DNA of 64,000 bases from Victivallales bacterium (GCA_017535315.1 JAFXUD010000009.1:1-64000), one strand, 5' to 3'. Positions 53,553 to 62,716 are shown, numbered from the stretch's first letter. The notes: generated by a model not told the origin, from the letters alone. Translations and numbers: made by a program.

Positions 53553-54299
53553 TTAACCTTCGCTCTCGTCCTTGTTAAGGATTTCATTGCGCTCGATTGC
53601 CATGATGGCACGGATAATCTCCTTTGGATCTTCAGTGGTCTTGCAGAGCTTGATGAAATCCTTGTTTCTGGCAAGGATGGCTATTTTCCCCATCATGTGC
53701 AGGTGCAGTTGGATATTCTGCGCAATGATAAGGAAGAACAGGTGAATCGGCTTCTTATCTACAGGAGTACTTTCAATGGTTTTGCCATCTTCTTCCTCGA
53801 ATGTCTTTGTGTATTTAATGCCCGCTTTAGAACGGCCAATAACCACGCATCCTGAAGAGGACAATGTGGGAATGGTATCACGGGTATGGGGAATGGCTAT
53901 GCCATTACCGACACCCGTGTTCAGAAGCTTTTCACGATCCAGACATTTTTGGCGCAAACCATCAATATCCAGAACAAGACTGTTGAATACTTGGGAAGGC
54001 GTGAGTTCCGTAATGGCACTTTCCATGTCTGTAGCCTTCATGTCCAGAATGATGCGCTCTTCATTGATGAGACGGCTAATCGGAATCTTCAACGTCGATT
54101 GAGTCAATGCGGAGAATTCGACGGCCTCATCACTAGGGATTGGTTTTTCTGGGAAGAAAAGACGATCGATTTGGCTACCACTAAAACGCCATTGTCCACC
54201 GATTTTCTTGCCTTCAATTTGACCTGTCTTGATCATGCGCTGGATGGAGCGCTCGTTCAATTTCAAATACTCTGCCAATTCTTTCAATGTGTAAATCAT
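53553..54299 (-). CDS. PTS EIIA domain protein with N-terminal excisionase-type HTH
   Basis: 248 residues from the ATG at 54299, set by a perfect AGGAGG. Residues 1-50 are a MerR/excisionase-like helix-turn-helix (MIYTLKELAEYLKLNERSI and GQIEGKKIGGQWRF). Residues about 72-235 form a fructose/mannitol-type EIIA (PtsN-like) domain with the phospho-accepting His138 in GNGIAIPHTRD. An extra loop (about 162-184) interrupts the usual fold. Proteins with this pairing are probably regulators that read PTS phosphorylation state. No PTS permease genes are nearby, so a purely regulatory role is likely. Targets are unknown. Confidence 0.82.
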   Translation of the reverse strand: MIYTLKELAEYLKLNERSIQRMIKTGQIEGKKIGGQWRFSGSQIDRLFFPEKPIPSDEAVEFSALTQSTLKIPISRLINEERIILDMKATDMESAITELTPSQVFNSLVLDIDGLRQKCLDREKLLNTGVGNGIAIPHTRDTIPTLSSSGCVVIGRSKAGIKYTKTFEEEDGKTIESTPVDKKPIHLFFLIIAQNIQLHLHMMGKIAILARNKDFIKLCKTTEDPKEIIRAIMAIERNEILNKDESEG

Positions 54300-54427
54300 C
54301 GATAATCCTCCTTTAAAGATGACAAAACATGACAATAATAACACAATATATGCTTTTTCCCATTTGTCAAGTGGATTATGCTATTTTTTTCAATTTAATA
54401 ACTCCTTTAGAGAATTGATAAACGACA

Positions 54428-54536
54428 AAAAAGACCTCAGAATTTAAACGATGCAAGTGGCGTAAAACTTGCCTGTTTCATAGAGTTCTTTGTTTCTCTT
54501 GTGTGCCTTGTGTCTTTTTGTTTCGGTTCTTAAGGT
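54428..54536. repeat. degenerate 9-nt-periodic hairpin element
   Basis: It resembles the element at 8497-8633: AAACGATGCAAGTGGCGTA (54446-54464) differs by one base from 8529-8547. The right side holds 9-nt-spaced words (GTTCTTTGT, TTCTCTTGT, GTGCCTTGT, GTCTTTTTG) and ends TTAAGGTCC. The left arm (GACAAAAAAGACC) is eroded. It is part of the gene-free stretch 54300-54808. Confidence 0.45.
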
Positions 54537-54612
54537 CCATTTGCTATTATTTGGGGGAATTATATTCTTGAGTTTTCTGATGAAATTATCCCTCACTGGT
54601 CGATGACCAGGA

Positions 54613-54743
54613 TGCGTCTTGCCGCTTCGTTACGCGGCAAGGCGCACGGGGACTGGGGGGGCATCTGACCGTGGGGTTCGCGCTTCGCCGCTGTCGCGGC
54701 TTCGCTCCACCCACGGCTATCCTCTTGCCGCCGCTTACGCGGC
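54613..54743 (-). repeat. dispersed three-hairpin GC-rich element, copy B
   Basis: It is read on the minus strand relative to copy A. Hairpins are: TGCGTCTTGCCGC (54613-54625) with GCGGCAAGGCGCA (54634-54646); CCGTGGG (54669-54675) with CCCACGG (54710-54716); and GCCGC-TTAC-GCGGC (54730-54743). AGCCGTGGGTGGAGCGA is shared exactly with copy A. It lies between the HTH-EIIA gene and the MFS gene. Confidence 0.75.
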
Positions 54744-54808
54744 TCTTCTCTGTTGGTAAAGTCCAATCGGCAACTAAAGTATATAATTCCCTTATTTTTT
54801 TGATTTGC

Positions 54809-56095
54809 TTAGCGGCCCGTGCCTCCTGCTAGTGAGGGCTTCTGAAGGCGTGTGAAGGCTTTGATGCCAAATGCAAGAATGAGCAGTATGATAGTGAAAA
54901 AGAGTTTGTATCTGTTGATGGGAAGCATGTCTGGCAGATGTTTGGCCAGGGAATCCAGTGTGAAGCCAGCGATAATGGAGGCGGAAAGTCCACCAAGGAA
55001 GCCAGAGAACGTTGAGATGAGGATAGTGGCATTGACTTGTTCGCGGACGGGGATTGTCTGGAGAAAGTAATTGGTGATGGCGTTGTTTTGTGCCATGTTG
55101 GAGGCGCCAATCAGGAAGAAGATGGGGGCGATGAAGTAAAAATGTGGTTTCAGCGGGGCAAATAGCCAAAGAAGTGCGAGAAAGAGGACAAGGCAGTAGA
55201 TGCTGATAAGCGTTTTCCTTGCACCGAGACATTTGGTGATGGTGACGGAGGTTTTGGCGGCCAGCACGGAGCCGACCAATTGGACAATGGAGTAGAGCAG
55301 GGCGCTTTTGTCCGAAAGGCCATATCCGCGTTTGACAGTGAGCATGGAGATGGGGAATATCATGCTAATGCACAGGTTCATGGTCATGCCTGAAAGAATC
55401 TGCTGGCGAACGTTGCGGTTTTTGATGGCGTTGCAGATACCTGACAGGAAGGGGCCTGATGCAGCCTTCTTCAATTCGTCCGTCTCGCAGATGTTTTTGA
55501 TGAAGTAGCTTGATGTAAAGCCCAGAATGGAGCCAGCGATGATGATGATGACGAGCGGTTCGATGCCATCATAGAAATGCAGGAGAAAGCTGATGGCAAG
55601 CAAGGCAAGTAGGCTGGTCGCATAGAAAAAGGCTGAGTTGATGGCCAGGAAGACGGGACGCTCGCTTGGTGTCGTTATATTGCCGACTAATGGTTGTGTC
55701 AAAACGATTCCCGCTGCGCGGAAACCATAGAAAATGAAGGCGCCTGACAAGAGGACGACCATGGCAATTGTCGGGTGTCCATAGTGATGCCATAGGGCGG
55801 AGGAGGCGACAAACAGAGCGGCGAAGTTACGGGCAACCCAGAAGACGGCTTGGCTGCTGGCGGCACCGACTCGTGCCGCCAGAACTTTTCCAAAAGGAAG
55901 AATAGCATAGCCATAGTACATCATGGCGCCCAACGTTGATACAACGCTGTCGCGGCAATTCAACTTCAATGCCAAGAGGATGATGACCGTCTCCCCCAGG
56001 CACATATAGGAGGCGCCGTTCAGAAGATTGTACAGGTAATAATACTTCTTTGAACGGCGACGGAGCTTTTCGGTAAAGGAACCTTGAATAATCAT
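54809..56095 (-). CDS. major facilitator superfamily transporter
   Basis: 428 residues with about twelve hydrophobic segments. The N terminus is cytoplasmic and basic (KLRRRSKKYYYLYNLLNG), and the chain has short charged loops and a cytoplasmic central loop (about 210-230, ETDELKKAASGPFL). It has the general MFS layout but no substrate-specific motif was recognised. It follows the GH10-like xylanase gene by 36 nt and is probably cotranscribed, so import of xylo-oligosaccharides or a related sugar is an inference. A Shine-Dalgarno AAGGTTCC-like patch does not help the start. Confidence 0.75.
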   Translation of the reverse strand: MIIQGSFTEKLRRRSKKYYYLYNLLNGASYMCLGETVIILLALKLNCRDSVVSTLGAMMYYGYAILPFGKVLAARVGAASSQAVFWVARNFAALFVASSALWHHYGHPTIAMVVLLSGAFIFYGFRAAGIVLTQPLVGNITTPSERPVFLAINSAFFYATSLLALLAISFLLHFYDGIEPLVIIIIAGSILGFTSSYFIKNICETDELKKAASGPFLSGICNAIKNRNVRQQILSGMTMNLCISMIFPISMLTVKRGYGLSDKSALLYSIVQLVGSVLAAKTSVTITKCLGARKTLISIYCLVLFLALLWLFAPLKPHFYFIAPIFFLIGASNMAQNNAITNYFLQTIPVREQVNATILISTFSGFLGGLSASIIAGFTLDSLAKHLPDMLPINRYKLFFTIILLILAFGIKAFTRLQKPSLAGGTGR

Positions 56096-56131
56096 CGTAC
56101 AAATACTAACCCAACCTGGATTACAGCATCT

Positions 56132-57598
56132 TCAGGCGAGGGTGACGATCTGGCTATGTTCTTTGTCTTGTGCGTCAAGCCAGGTCAATTTGTAGTTTCC
56201 CCTGAAGCCGCGGAAGGAGACGCGGCCTTCTTCATCCGCCTGGGTGCAAAGGTTGGTTCTCCATTCATGGTTGATAAGATTCTCCAATGCGAAATAGGCT
56301 GGCTTGGGAGCCATGTCTCGTGAGAAAAGCCCAGATACGGAGGGTTCGCCTGGAGCTCCGCAGTCATCGACCACATTCCACCAGGTGATGCCCATCATCG
56401 GCTCAAGGCTGAACCAGAGGCGGTAGAGGTTGTGGGCGATGACGGCCTGGATGGCCTGTCCGCGTTCGTCGTTATTGGGGGCGGTGATGGTGATTTCGCT
56501 GAGATGGATGGGGAGGTTGGCCTTTGCAAGCCTGGTGAACTTCTCATAGACCATTTCTGGGGATTCGCGGTCTGTCTTGCCGTCCGCGATGTCCAGGCAG
56601 ATTTGCGGGTCGAAAAGATGCATTTGGGCGCCCATGATGTCGATTTTGCAGCCACGCGCCAGAAGGTCCTGGACCTGATGCAGATAATCGTCGCTCATGT
56701 TGTATTCATTGATGTTGAGCTTGGCCTTGTTGGGAAAGACGCTTTCGGCGATTTTAAAGGCGCGATAGGTGTAGTCGCCAGGCATGGGGCCGTACCAGCT
56801 CTTGCAGATGCGGGAACCAGGCACCATCCGTCCATAGCCATAGTCCGAGGCGCTTTCATTGACCACGTCCCAACTGTCGATTCTGTCGCCGTAGCGCATG
56901 GCGATGTCGATGATGCGCTTCGCAATAACGGTGTTGAGGCGTGATGTGAACTCGGGGTAACGGTCTGCAAACTCATCGGCGGTCATCTCTTCAATGCATG
57001 GAGCGAGGGCATTGTTGAGCAATTGTCCGTTTTTGGGATTGCGGTCGAGCTTGGCGTGCTTGAGGACATCAAGTGGAAAGCTCCCGATGAGCCAGTCTGG
57101 GTACTGCCAGGTGTTGCTGCCCCAGACGAGGGTGTGGCCGTGAAGGCGTATGCCTTTCGAAAGGCAGAAATCGACAACAGGGTCCACGGCAGGGCGGCGC
57201 CAATGCGGCTGCTCCTTTGGATTTGGGCAGCTGTTCCAGAAGGTTGGCGTGTCACGATAGGATGGCTCGAAGCGTGGCTGCCCCTCGATAGGTTCAAGCG
57301 TCTTCCAGTAGAAGGCGATGGTAGCTGAATTGAAAAGGGTACCGTAGAGGGCACGGTATTTGGCGTTTCGTTCATCAGTGCCGAGCTGGTCGAAATTGAA
57401 GATATGAGCTCCAAAAATGAAGGAGGAAGAAATCTGCTCGACCTTGATGTCAGCCCCTTTGGGGGCATCTGTGCGGAAGATTCCGTCTGCTTTGCGGTGA
57501 TGTTCGATGTCCTGATCGATTTTTGCCTGTACGCTGTCATTCCAACGCTCCCAGTAGCCTGCAGACATCGCTTGTTTCCAATCAGTCATTGATGACAT
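56132..57598 (-). CDS. GH10-family endo-beta-1,4-xylanase, apparently cytoplasmic
   Basis: 488 residues from the ATG at 57598, chosen for its AAGGAG 8 nt upstream; the open frame upstream runs through the MITE-like repeat and is not coding. The GH10 barrel shows RLHGHTLVWGSNTWQ (151-165), acid/base Glu248 in SWDVVNES, NINEYN (295-300) and nucleophile Glu368 in HLSEITITAP. Family knowledge: these enzymes cut xylan or xylo-oligosaccharides internally. No signal peptide is present, so it is likely cytoplasmic and may act on imported oligosaccharides with the adjacent MFS transporter. The C-terminal 70 residues look like a small beta-sandwich. Confidence 0.86.
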   Translation of the reverse strand: MSSMTDWKQAMSAGYWERWNDSVQAKIDQDIEHHRKADGIFRTDAPKGADIKVEQISSSFIFGAHIFNFDQLGTDERNAKYRALYGTLFNSATIAFYWKTLEPIEGQPRFEPSYRDTPTFWNSCPNPKEQPHWRRPAVDPVVDFCLSKGIRLHGHTLVWGSNTWQYPDWLIGSFPLDVLKHAKLDRNPKNGQLLNNALAPCIEEMTADEFADRYPEFTSRLNTVIAKRIIDIAMRYGDRIDSWDVVNESASDYGYGRMVPGSRICKSWYGPMPGDYTYRAFKIAESVFPNKAKLNINEYNMSDDYLHQVQDLLARGCKIDIMGAQMHLFDPQICLDIADGKTDRESPEMVYEKFTRLAKANLPIHLSEITITAPNNDERGQAIQAVIAHNLYRLWFSLEPMMGITWWNVVDDCGAPGEPSVSGLFSRDMAPKPAYFALENLINHEWRTNLCTQADEEGRVSFRGFRGNYKLTWLDAQDKEHSQIVTLA

Positions 57599-57651
57599 AA
57601 AACGTGCTCCTTTACAAAAGAAAGCTATGTCTTCCAAGATGGGAGATTGCG

Positions 57652-57703
57652 GAGGTAATTTCAAAACTATCATCGAAATGCGCGCTAGTTTTGAAATTAC
57701 CTC
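57652..57703. repeat. MITE-like inverted-repeat element, short copy
   Basis: GAGGTAATTTCAAAACTA (57652-57669) and TAGTTTTGAAATTACCTC (57686-57703) are perfect 18-bp inverted arms around a 16-nt loop (57670-57685). Loop bases TCATCG-AATGCGCG also flank the left arm of the long copy at 26.1 kb, so the short copy looks like a deletion derivative. It lies 54 nt upstream of the xylanase start. Confidence 0.8.
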
Positions 57704-57841
57704 TACGGCAACGTTTTTTGTTGTGCACTTGCGGGCGCTAAGTTCAGGAATCATCCCTCTCCCACGCTTGACACTTACGTACGTTGCCGCTTCACGGCTT
57801 CAGTAAGCTATTCTCTTGGAAAACAGAGCGCAAAAGAAAAA

Positions 57842-57870
57842 CAGACGCTGTTTGATTGAAACAGCGTCTG
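57842..57870 (-). terminator. intrinsic terminator of the YegP-like gene
   Basis: CAGACGCTGTTT (57842-57853) and AAACAGCGTCTG (57859-57870) form a perfect 12-bp stem with a 5-nt loop. On the minus strand it is followed by TTTTTCTTTT. It lies 27 nt past the stop codon of the YegP-like gene. Confidence 0.9.
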
Positions 57871-57896
57871 ATAAATGGAGAAAAACCTCTGAATAA

Positions 57897-58226
57897 TTAT
57901 GCTTCGACGACAGCTGCGTCGGGGCCATTCTTCTTCACAGAGGCGATGCCCTTCTGGAGAGCCTGCTTGGTGGGATAGGTCTCGCTCTTGCCGATGACCT
58001 GTGAGTTGCCAGCCTTCAGAACAAAGAACTGCTCGCCGTTGGCCGCTTCTTTGATTTCATAACGTGCGTCGTCAGCGGCGTTCTTTTTGACGGAGGCAAT
58101 GCCGCGCAGGGCATAGGGTTTTGCCTTATACATCTGGCTGGAAAGAATCACTTCGCCATTACCCGCTTTCAGGTTGAAAAAGAACTTTCCGTTTGCAGCG
58201 ACTTTCAATTCAAATTTGGCGGCCAT
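57897..58226 (-). CDS. YegP-like protein with two DUF1508 repeats
   Basis: 109 residues from the ATG at 58226, set by AAGGAG 8 nt upstream. Two tandem repeats of about 48 residues are visible: FELKVAANGKFFFNLKAGNG ending GIASVKKNAAD, and YEIKEAANGEQFFVLKAGNS ending GIASVKKNGPD. This is the DUF1508/YegP arrangement, a small beta-rich dimeric protein of unproven function. It stands as a single gene with its own terminator. Clean C-ending codons and strong signals suggest good expression. Confidence 0.88.
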   Translation of the reverse strand: MAAKFELKVAANGKFFFNLKAGNGEVILSSQMYKAKPYALRGIASVKKNAADDARYEIKEAANGEQFFVLKAGNSQVIGKSETYPTKQALQKGIASVKKNGPDAAVVEA

Positions 58227-58395
58227 TTTTTTTACTCCTTGGCTTCTCAGTTGTTTTGAAAACGACTTTTTTAGAGATTTCATAGTTATCCATGAAACCC
58301 CAAGAACATACTATGCCCTATCTTATGGAGATTGCAAGTGAGATATGCGTTTTTTTGCCTGATAGCAAAAAAATATATTGTACTGCGAGTGAAGC

Positions 58396-59214
58396 CTAGC
58401 AGGTGAACAATGCTTGGAATTCTTCTGGCGTGACCTTTGCGCCATACGGGGAATACTCGTAGATTTCGGCGTGTGTGATAGTTTTGCCAGCCTCGCCGAA
58501 AACCTTGATGAGTTGCTCACGGCCTGCATTGGCGCTATTGATAGAGCGCTGTCCCCAGTTTTTCATAAGCCAGGCGTGTTTTTCCTCCCAGGTCATCTTG
58601 TCGGCATCCATTTTGCCGACACCTCTTTCATAGGCCAGCCACTCAAAGAACTGGGAGGTGTGGCAGGAGAGCATTTTCATCTTTTGCTCGATGACATCGT
58701 CGATTGGGACGACTGCATCGGCGCGGATGGGGTGCGGGTCCTTGAAGGTGTCATAGTTGTATGCAAAAACGGGATTCTTCGGAGGACAGGGGGTGTCGTC
58801 GCAGAACATCGGCACCATTACAAGATAGGCGGAGTCCAGGACGGCCTGCGCGACGTTGCGGTGGTCGGCATGGTAGTCGCAGAGGCGGTGCGAGATGACC
58901 ACATCTGGCTGGAAACGACGGATGATGCGGATGAGTTCCTTACGGAGTTCCAGCGTTGCTTGTGCTTCGCAGTCGTGATACTTCAACACCTGGTATTCGA
59001 CAAGTCCCGCCACCTCCTTGGCGGCCTGTGCTTCGCCGTAGCGGCGCGCTGCCAGAGCTTCATGGGTCATGTCAAAGTGCCCGCAATCGCCGTTGCAAAC
59101 GGAGACAAACTTGACGAGATGCCCTGCAGCCGCCATCTTGATGGCTGTGCCGCCAGAGCGGATGTCCCCATCATCGGGGTGTGCGGAAATCATAAGAAAA
59201 CGTTTTTGTGCCAT
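58396..59214 (-). CDS. PIG-L/LmbE-family deacetylase
   Basis: 272-residue zinc-dependent hydrolase. The metal and catalytic motif is ISAHPDDGD (His12, Asp14, Asp15), followed by VCNGDCGHFDMTHEALAARR, and DYHADHRNVAQAVLDSAYL with the second metal-binding His. Members remove acetyl groups from GlcNAc-type sugars or similar amides. No signal peptide is visible, so it acts in the cytoplasm. It lies 57 nt downstream of the heparinase II/III-like gene and may share its transcript, pointing to amino-sugar glycan breakdown (inference). AAGGAG precedes the ATG. Confidence 0.87.
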   Translation of the reverse strand: MAQKRFLMISAHPDDGDIRSGGTAIKMAAAGHLVKFVSVCNGDCGHFDMTHEALAARRYGEAQAAKEVAGLVEYQVLKYHDCEAQATLELRKELIRIIRRFQPDVVISHRLCDYHADHRNVAQAVLDSAYLVMVPMFCDDTPCPPKNPVFAYNYDTFKDPHPIRADAVVPIDDVIEQKMKMLSCHTSQFFEWLAYERGVGKMDADKMTWEEKHAWLMKNWGQRSINSANAGREQLIKVFGEAGKTITHAEIYEYSPYGAKVTPEEFQALFTC

Positions 59215-59235
59215 AATTGGAACTCCTTGGTTAAT

Positions 59236-59271
59236 GAGGTAAAAACAGAACAGTCAGTTTTGAAATTACCT
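59236..59271. repeat. half-copy of the MITE-like repeat
   Basis: AGTTTTGAAATTACCT (59256-59271) is the right arm of the repeats at 26.1 and 57.7 kb. It ends next to the stop codon of the heparinase-like gene. A GAGGTAA at 59236-59242 may be the remnant of the left arm. A weaker arm-like AGGTAATTGCAAAAC lies at 62698-62712 near the start of the same gene. Confidence 0.55.
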
Positions 59272-62200
59272 TTAGTGAATGGATGCGACGGTTTGGAGCA
59301 GCCAGGTCTCCGCAGGCCGTGCAATGATTCCTATGTAATTGTACTTTGTATAGATGCGTGTCTTGCCTTGGACGTTTTCGACGTGGCGAATGGGGTAGGC
59401 GCGCTGCAAGCCTGAATCATCGCATACGAGGATGGTTTGTCCATCCCATGCCCCTTCGGGAATAGCGGTATCCAGCTCGAACCATGAGCTGCCCTTTTCA
59501 TCTGCCGTGGTGACTATTTTGCCGCTGTAGGAGGGAGCATTCAGGGAGAGTTTCATGCGGCCTGCAATCAGTTTTGTGCCTTCCAGCATGAAGGCGGTTT
59601 TGGGCCTGTCGCCGTTGGAGGTCAGAACTGCCAGGCGTGCATCTGTCTGGAGTTCAGGGAGTGTCACGTCATTGCACTCGCCAAAGAGAATCACATCGGT
59701 TCCGCAGACGGTCTCGACATAGGCGACGCATGCTCCGTTCTTCAGTTCTTCTGTACGAATGGACTTGACGAGTTCCTTGTCGGCATTGTATCCGCAGAAG
59801 GCGGTGATGAAGGTGTCGAGCTGATGTCCGACGCGGTGCCTGCGGACGTATGGGAGCAGTGTACCTCTGTCCTTGTTGCGGCTGTCACGCTGTCCCCAAT
59901 CTTGACTGATTCTCACGGTTTCGCCTTCATGGCCTGGGGAGAAAACGGTGAAGCGGTAGTTCTCATCCATTTTCCAGGTCATGGACCATGGGGCCTTTCC
60001 ATCGGCGATCTCCTGTGGCGGGAGAATGCTTTGGTTGTCCATTTCCAGAATCATGGTGACCTCTTCCCAGGAGCCATCCAGCTTGGGGGGATTGAGGACG
60101 CGAAGAGCTCGCGACTGGCGCGCATCTTCCGAGCGGTCGTCATCATACCAGAGAACGGCGGAAGCAAAGAATGCTGGTGCCTTAGAGCGCATCTTAAGCG
60201 TGATTCGGTAGCTGTTCGTGTTTTGGCCGATGAAGGCGTCATGCCCCACATAGCCATTACTGTCTCCGATGACAAAGCCAGTGTTAAAGGTGCCTTTTCC
60301 ATCGGGTGCGGTGACTGTGTAGCGCAGGAATGGCTCCTCCTCGTTGGTGATGGCTTCAAGTGTCGCCTTGCCATTGCCGATGTAGAGGTCATAGCCGTTC
60401 TTTTCGCCTTTTTTGAGGACGATTGGGATGGGTTTTGCCATGTTCCTTCCGCCTTTTTCTCCATTGTCCTTAACAATGCGCACATCTTTGAAGTCCATGA
60501 CCGCCAAAGCCCTGGAGGAGATTTTCAGGACGAAGGGGACGTTCAGCGGCTTCTGGAGCTTTGGCTTGCCGAAGGTGAGGTTTTCAACGGTGTATTCGTT
60601 GTTGGGGCCATGGAAGAGATAGTCGCGGAAGGAGCCGCCTTTCGCCTTGAACATGTCGAGCCAATAGGCGCCATGCTTGCCATGCGAGACCTGGACGAGG
60701 CTGCGTTCATAGATGCTTTTTTTTGTGTATGCATTGGAACTGGCGCGCATCGCCTTCACATGCGGCGATACAGCGAAGTAATGGAAACTACCGCCGCGAT
60801 CCCTGCTTATCTGTTCCTTGTCGTCAATGGTGACGAGGTTGTGCGCGAGGGTACGCATGGTCATCTTTTTGTCTGGATGATCCCAGAGATAACCGAGGTC
60901 GCCCAGCAATTCATGGCCGTCTTTCCAGAGATAGAGGTTTAGGCTGTCATAGTGGTGGTGGTTTCCCCAGTTGGATGCATCAATGAGGGCGAGTCCATCC
61001 CGCCCGTAGGTACCCAGGCGGAACATGCCCTGGGCGAGGAAGGGAAAGACGATGTCATGGCAGACGAAAGGCTTGGCTTTTTCATCTTCATTGCGGTTAA
61101 AGATTGGTTTAGTGACGGTATTATCGTTGTCCATCATGCCGATGTTCTTTGCATCCTGGAGCGTGCCACGGTTGAATATGGCGGCGCGTTGGGTGCCATT
61201 AGGCTTCTTTCCAGCGATGGCATGCAGGAGGGAGATGTTTTCATCGGTGGGGTAGGCCAGGGCGATAAGCTCGGTATAGGTTCCGCCGAGGGAGGTGGTC
61301 TTCCTGGAATCGGCCAGGGGAGGATAGAAGAGGTTGCCTTGAAGCGTCCATGCAAAGGATTGCCAGCAAGTCCCGTAGTTGGTGTCACGGCAGGCGTCGA
61401 AGTGCTGGAGGCGTGCGGAGCCTTGCGGGGGTATGTAGTCCTCGGGTTCCGTATAGTCTCGGAATATGTAGGGGAAGGAGTGGATGCCACCCATTGTCAT
61501 CAAGCCATAGCCAGCCGATTCGGAAGTGGTGCCGTCGGGGAGGAACCAGTCCTCCACGGTTTTGACGAAGCCGTCCAGACCGAAGCGGATCAGGTCGGGC
61601 ATTCCAAGGGCCATGCCGACGGCTGCTGCGCCCGCGCGGTTCCCGACGGACTTGTTGTTGATTTTGGTGTCGCCGCAGGCCAGCAGGGCGGATTCAAGGA
61701 GGACGTCCTTTTCAATGATGAGGCGTTCCTCTTCAGTGTATAGGGGGCGTCCGTCTGGATAGGTGGCGTTGTAGGTGATGTCGTATGCATTGGCGAAGGT
61801 GACGGCGGTGCCGCCGTCCATCCCTTGCGTGTGGAAACGGGATGCTGACCAATAACCTGTCCAGAGGCTGCGGTCGGGTTTATTGGGCGGGGCGACGATT
61901 TCGTCGGTGGGAAGGTCGTTGATTTTCATACAGGCGATATGAGGGTCGCAGTCCGCATATTCATTGTAAGTGTATCCGACGCGGACCAGGTAGTGAGGGA
62001 GGACCTCGGCGATTTTTAGCAGGATGCGTTTGATGGCTTCAGCGTGTTCGATTTTGCCGTTGAGGGCATAGGAGGTGGAGAGGGTGTCAAGTTGTTTGAA
62101 AACGTATCCCACTTTGCTGGCACGGATGATGCCCGAGGGGTTGGACATGCTCTGCTTGTAGCCGAAGCAGGGGAATGGTTCCACGTCGATGAAAGTGAAG

Positions 62201-62679
62201 ACCTGGCGCGGGTCCCATTTACTTTGAACCTTGATGGTTTCGGGATATTTGTCGTTTGGATAGACGGTTCCGCAGTGTGGGCATCGAATCTGGTTCGGGG
62301 TCGAGACGCTCCATTGCCAGTTGTTGTTGGGAAGCCAGCGGAGCCCCTTGTCGCGGCAGGCTGGGCATGGGGTCGTGCCACCCGCAGTGGTGATTTCCAC
62401 CATCATATCCAGGAACTCCTTGGTCATCTGTTCCGCTATTTTATCAGCGTTTTTGGAAAGATTGTTTGCGTAGTTTCGTGCCCAATCATGGTTTTCGATG
62501 TTCTTTTTAGCGCGGATCAGGTCTTCCGTCTTGAATGAGACGCAGGGGTGGATGACCGTTTTGCGATAGGTTTTCCATTGTTCGACATTGGTCGGATCCC
62601 CGTACGGGATGCGCATTTCATCGGAAAGAAGAGTGCTCATGGTGAGTGAAAAGATGATGGTGGAAAGTATGTGTTTCAT
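59272..62679 (-). CDS. secreted heparinase II/III-like polysaccharide lyase
   Basis: 1,135 residues from the ATG at 62679. That start gives a signal peptide (KHILSTIIFSLTMSTLLS); the 17-residue extension upstream has none. An N-terminal zinc-ribbon-like pair is present: CPACRD and CPHCG. The alpha-barrel region follows, then the beta-sandwich with the catalytic-site stretch SNWGNHHHYDSLNLYLWKDG and AHNLVTIDD. The C-terminal 350 residues are beta-rich and of unknown role. It is a second gene of this family in the window, differing from that at 2.5 kb in its zinc-ribbon. The PIG-L gene follows. Substrate is unknown. Confidence 0.86.
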   Translation of the reverse strand: MKHILSTIIFSLTMSTLLSDEMRIPYGDPTNVEQWKTYRKTVIHPCVSFKTEDLIRAKKNIENHDWARNYANNLSKNADKIAEQMTKEFLDMMVEITTAGGTTPCPACRDKGLRWLPNNNWQWSVSTPNQIRCPHCGTVYPNDKYPETIKVQSKWDPRQVFTFIDVEPFPCFGYKQSMSNPSGIIRASKVGYVFKQLDTLSTSYALNGKIEHAEAIKRILLKIAEVLPHYLVRVGYTYNEYADCDPHIACMKINDLPTDEIVAPPNKPDRSLWTGYWSASRFHTQGMDGGTAVTFANAYDITYNATYPDGRPLYTEEERLIIEKDVLLESALLACGDTKINNKSVGNRAGAAAVGMALGMPDLIRFGLDGFVKTVEDWFLPDGTTSESAGYGLMTMGGIHSFPYIFRDYTEPEDYIPPQGSARLQHFDACRDTNYGTCWQSFAWTLQGNLFYPPLADSRKTTSLGGTYTELIALAYPTDENISLLHAIAGKKPNGTQRAAIFNRGTLQDAKNIGMMDNDNTVTKPIFNRNEDEKAKPFVCHDIVFPFLAQGMFRLGTYGRDGLALIDASNWGNHHHYDSLNLYLWKDGHELLGDLGYLWDHPDKKMTMRTLAHNLVTIDDKEQISRDRGGSFHYFAVSPHVKAMRASSNAYTKKSIYERSLVQVSHGKHGAYWLDMFKAKGGSFRDYLFHGPNNEYTVENLTFGKPKLQKPLNVPFVLKISSRALAVMDFKDVRIVKDNGEKGGRNMAKPIPIVLKKGEKNGYDLYIGNGKATLEAITNEEEPFLRYTVTAPDGKGTFNTGFVIGDSNGYVGHDAFIGQNTNSYRITLKMRSKAPAFFASAVLWYDDDRSEDARQSRALRVLNPPKLDGSWEEVTMILEMDNQSILPPQEIADGKAPWSMTWKMDENYRFTVFSPGHEGETVRISQDWGQRDSRNKDRGTLLPYVRRHRVGHQLDTFITAFCGYNADKELVKSIRTEELKNGACVAYVETVCGTDVILFGECNDVTLPELQTDARLAVLTSNGDRPKTAFMLEGTKLIAGRMKLSLNAPSYSGKIVTTADEKGSSWFELDTAIPEGAWDGQTILVCDDSGLQRAYPIRHVENVQGKTRIYTKYNYIGIIARPAETWLLQTVASIH

Positions 62680-62716
62680 GATTTTGATAATCTCAAAAGG
62701 TAATTGCAAAACAAAA

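Noticed and set aside
57599-57754. 52-residue N-terminal extension of the xylanase
   Set aside because: It runs through the MITE-like repeat, while AAGGAG directs the start at 57598.
59824-60942. 372-residue plus-strand open frame inside the second heparinase-like gene
   Set aside because: It is a shadow of the lyase reading frame; composition follows the opposite strand and no motifs are visible.
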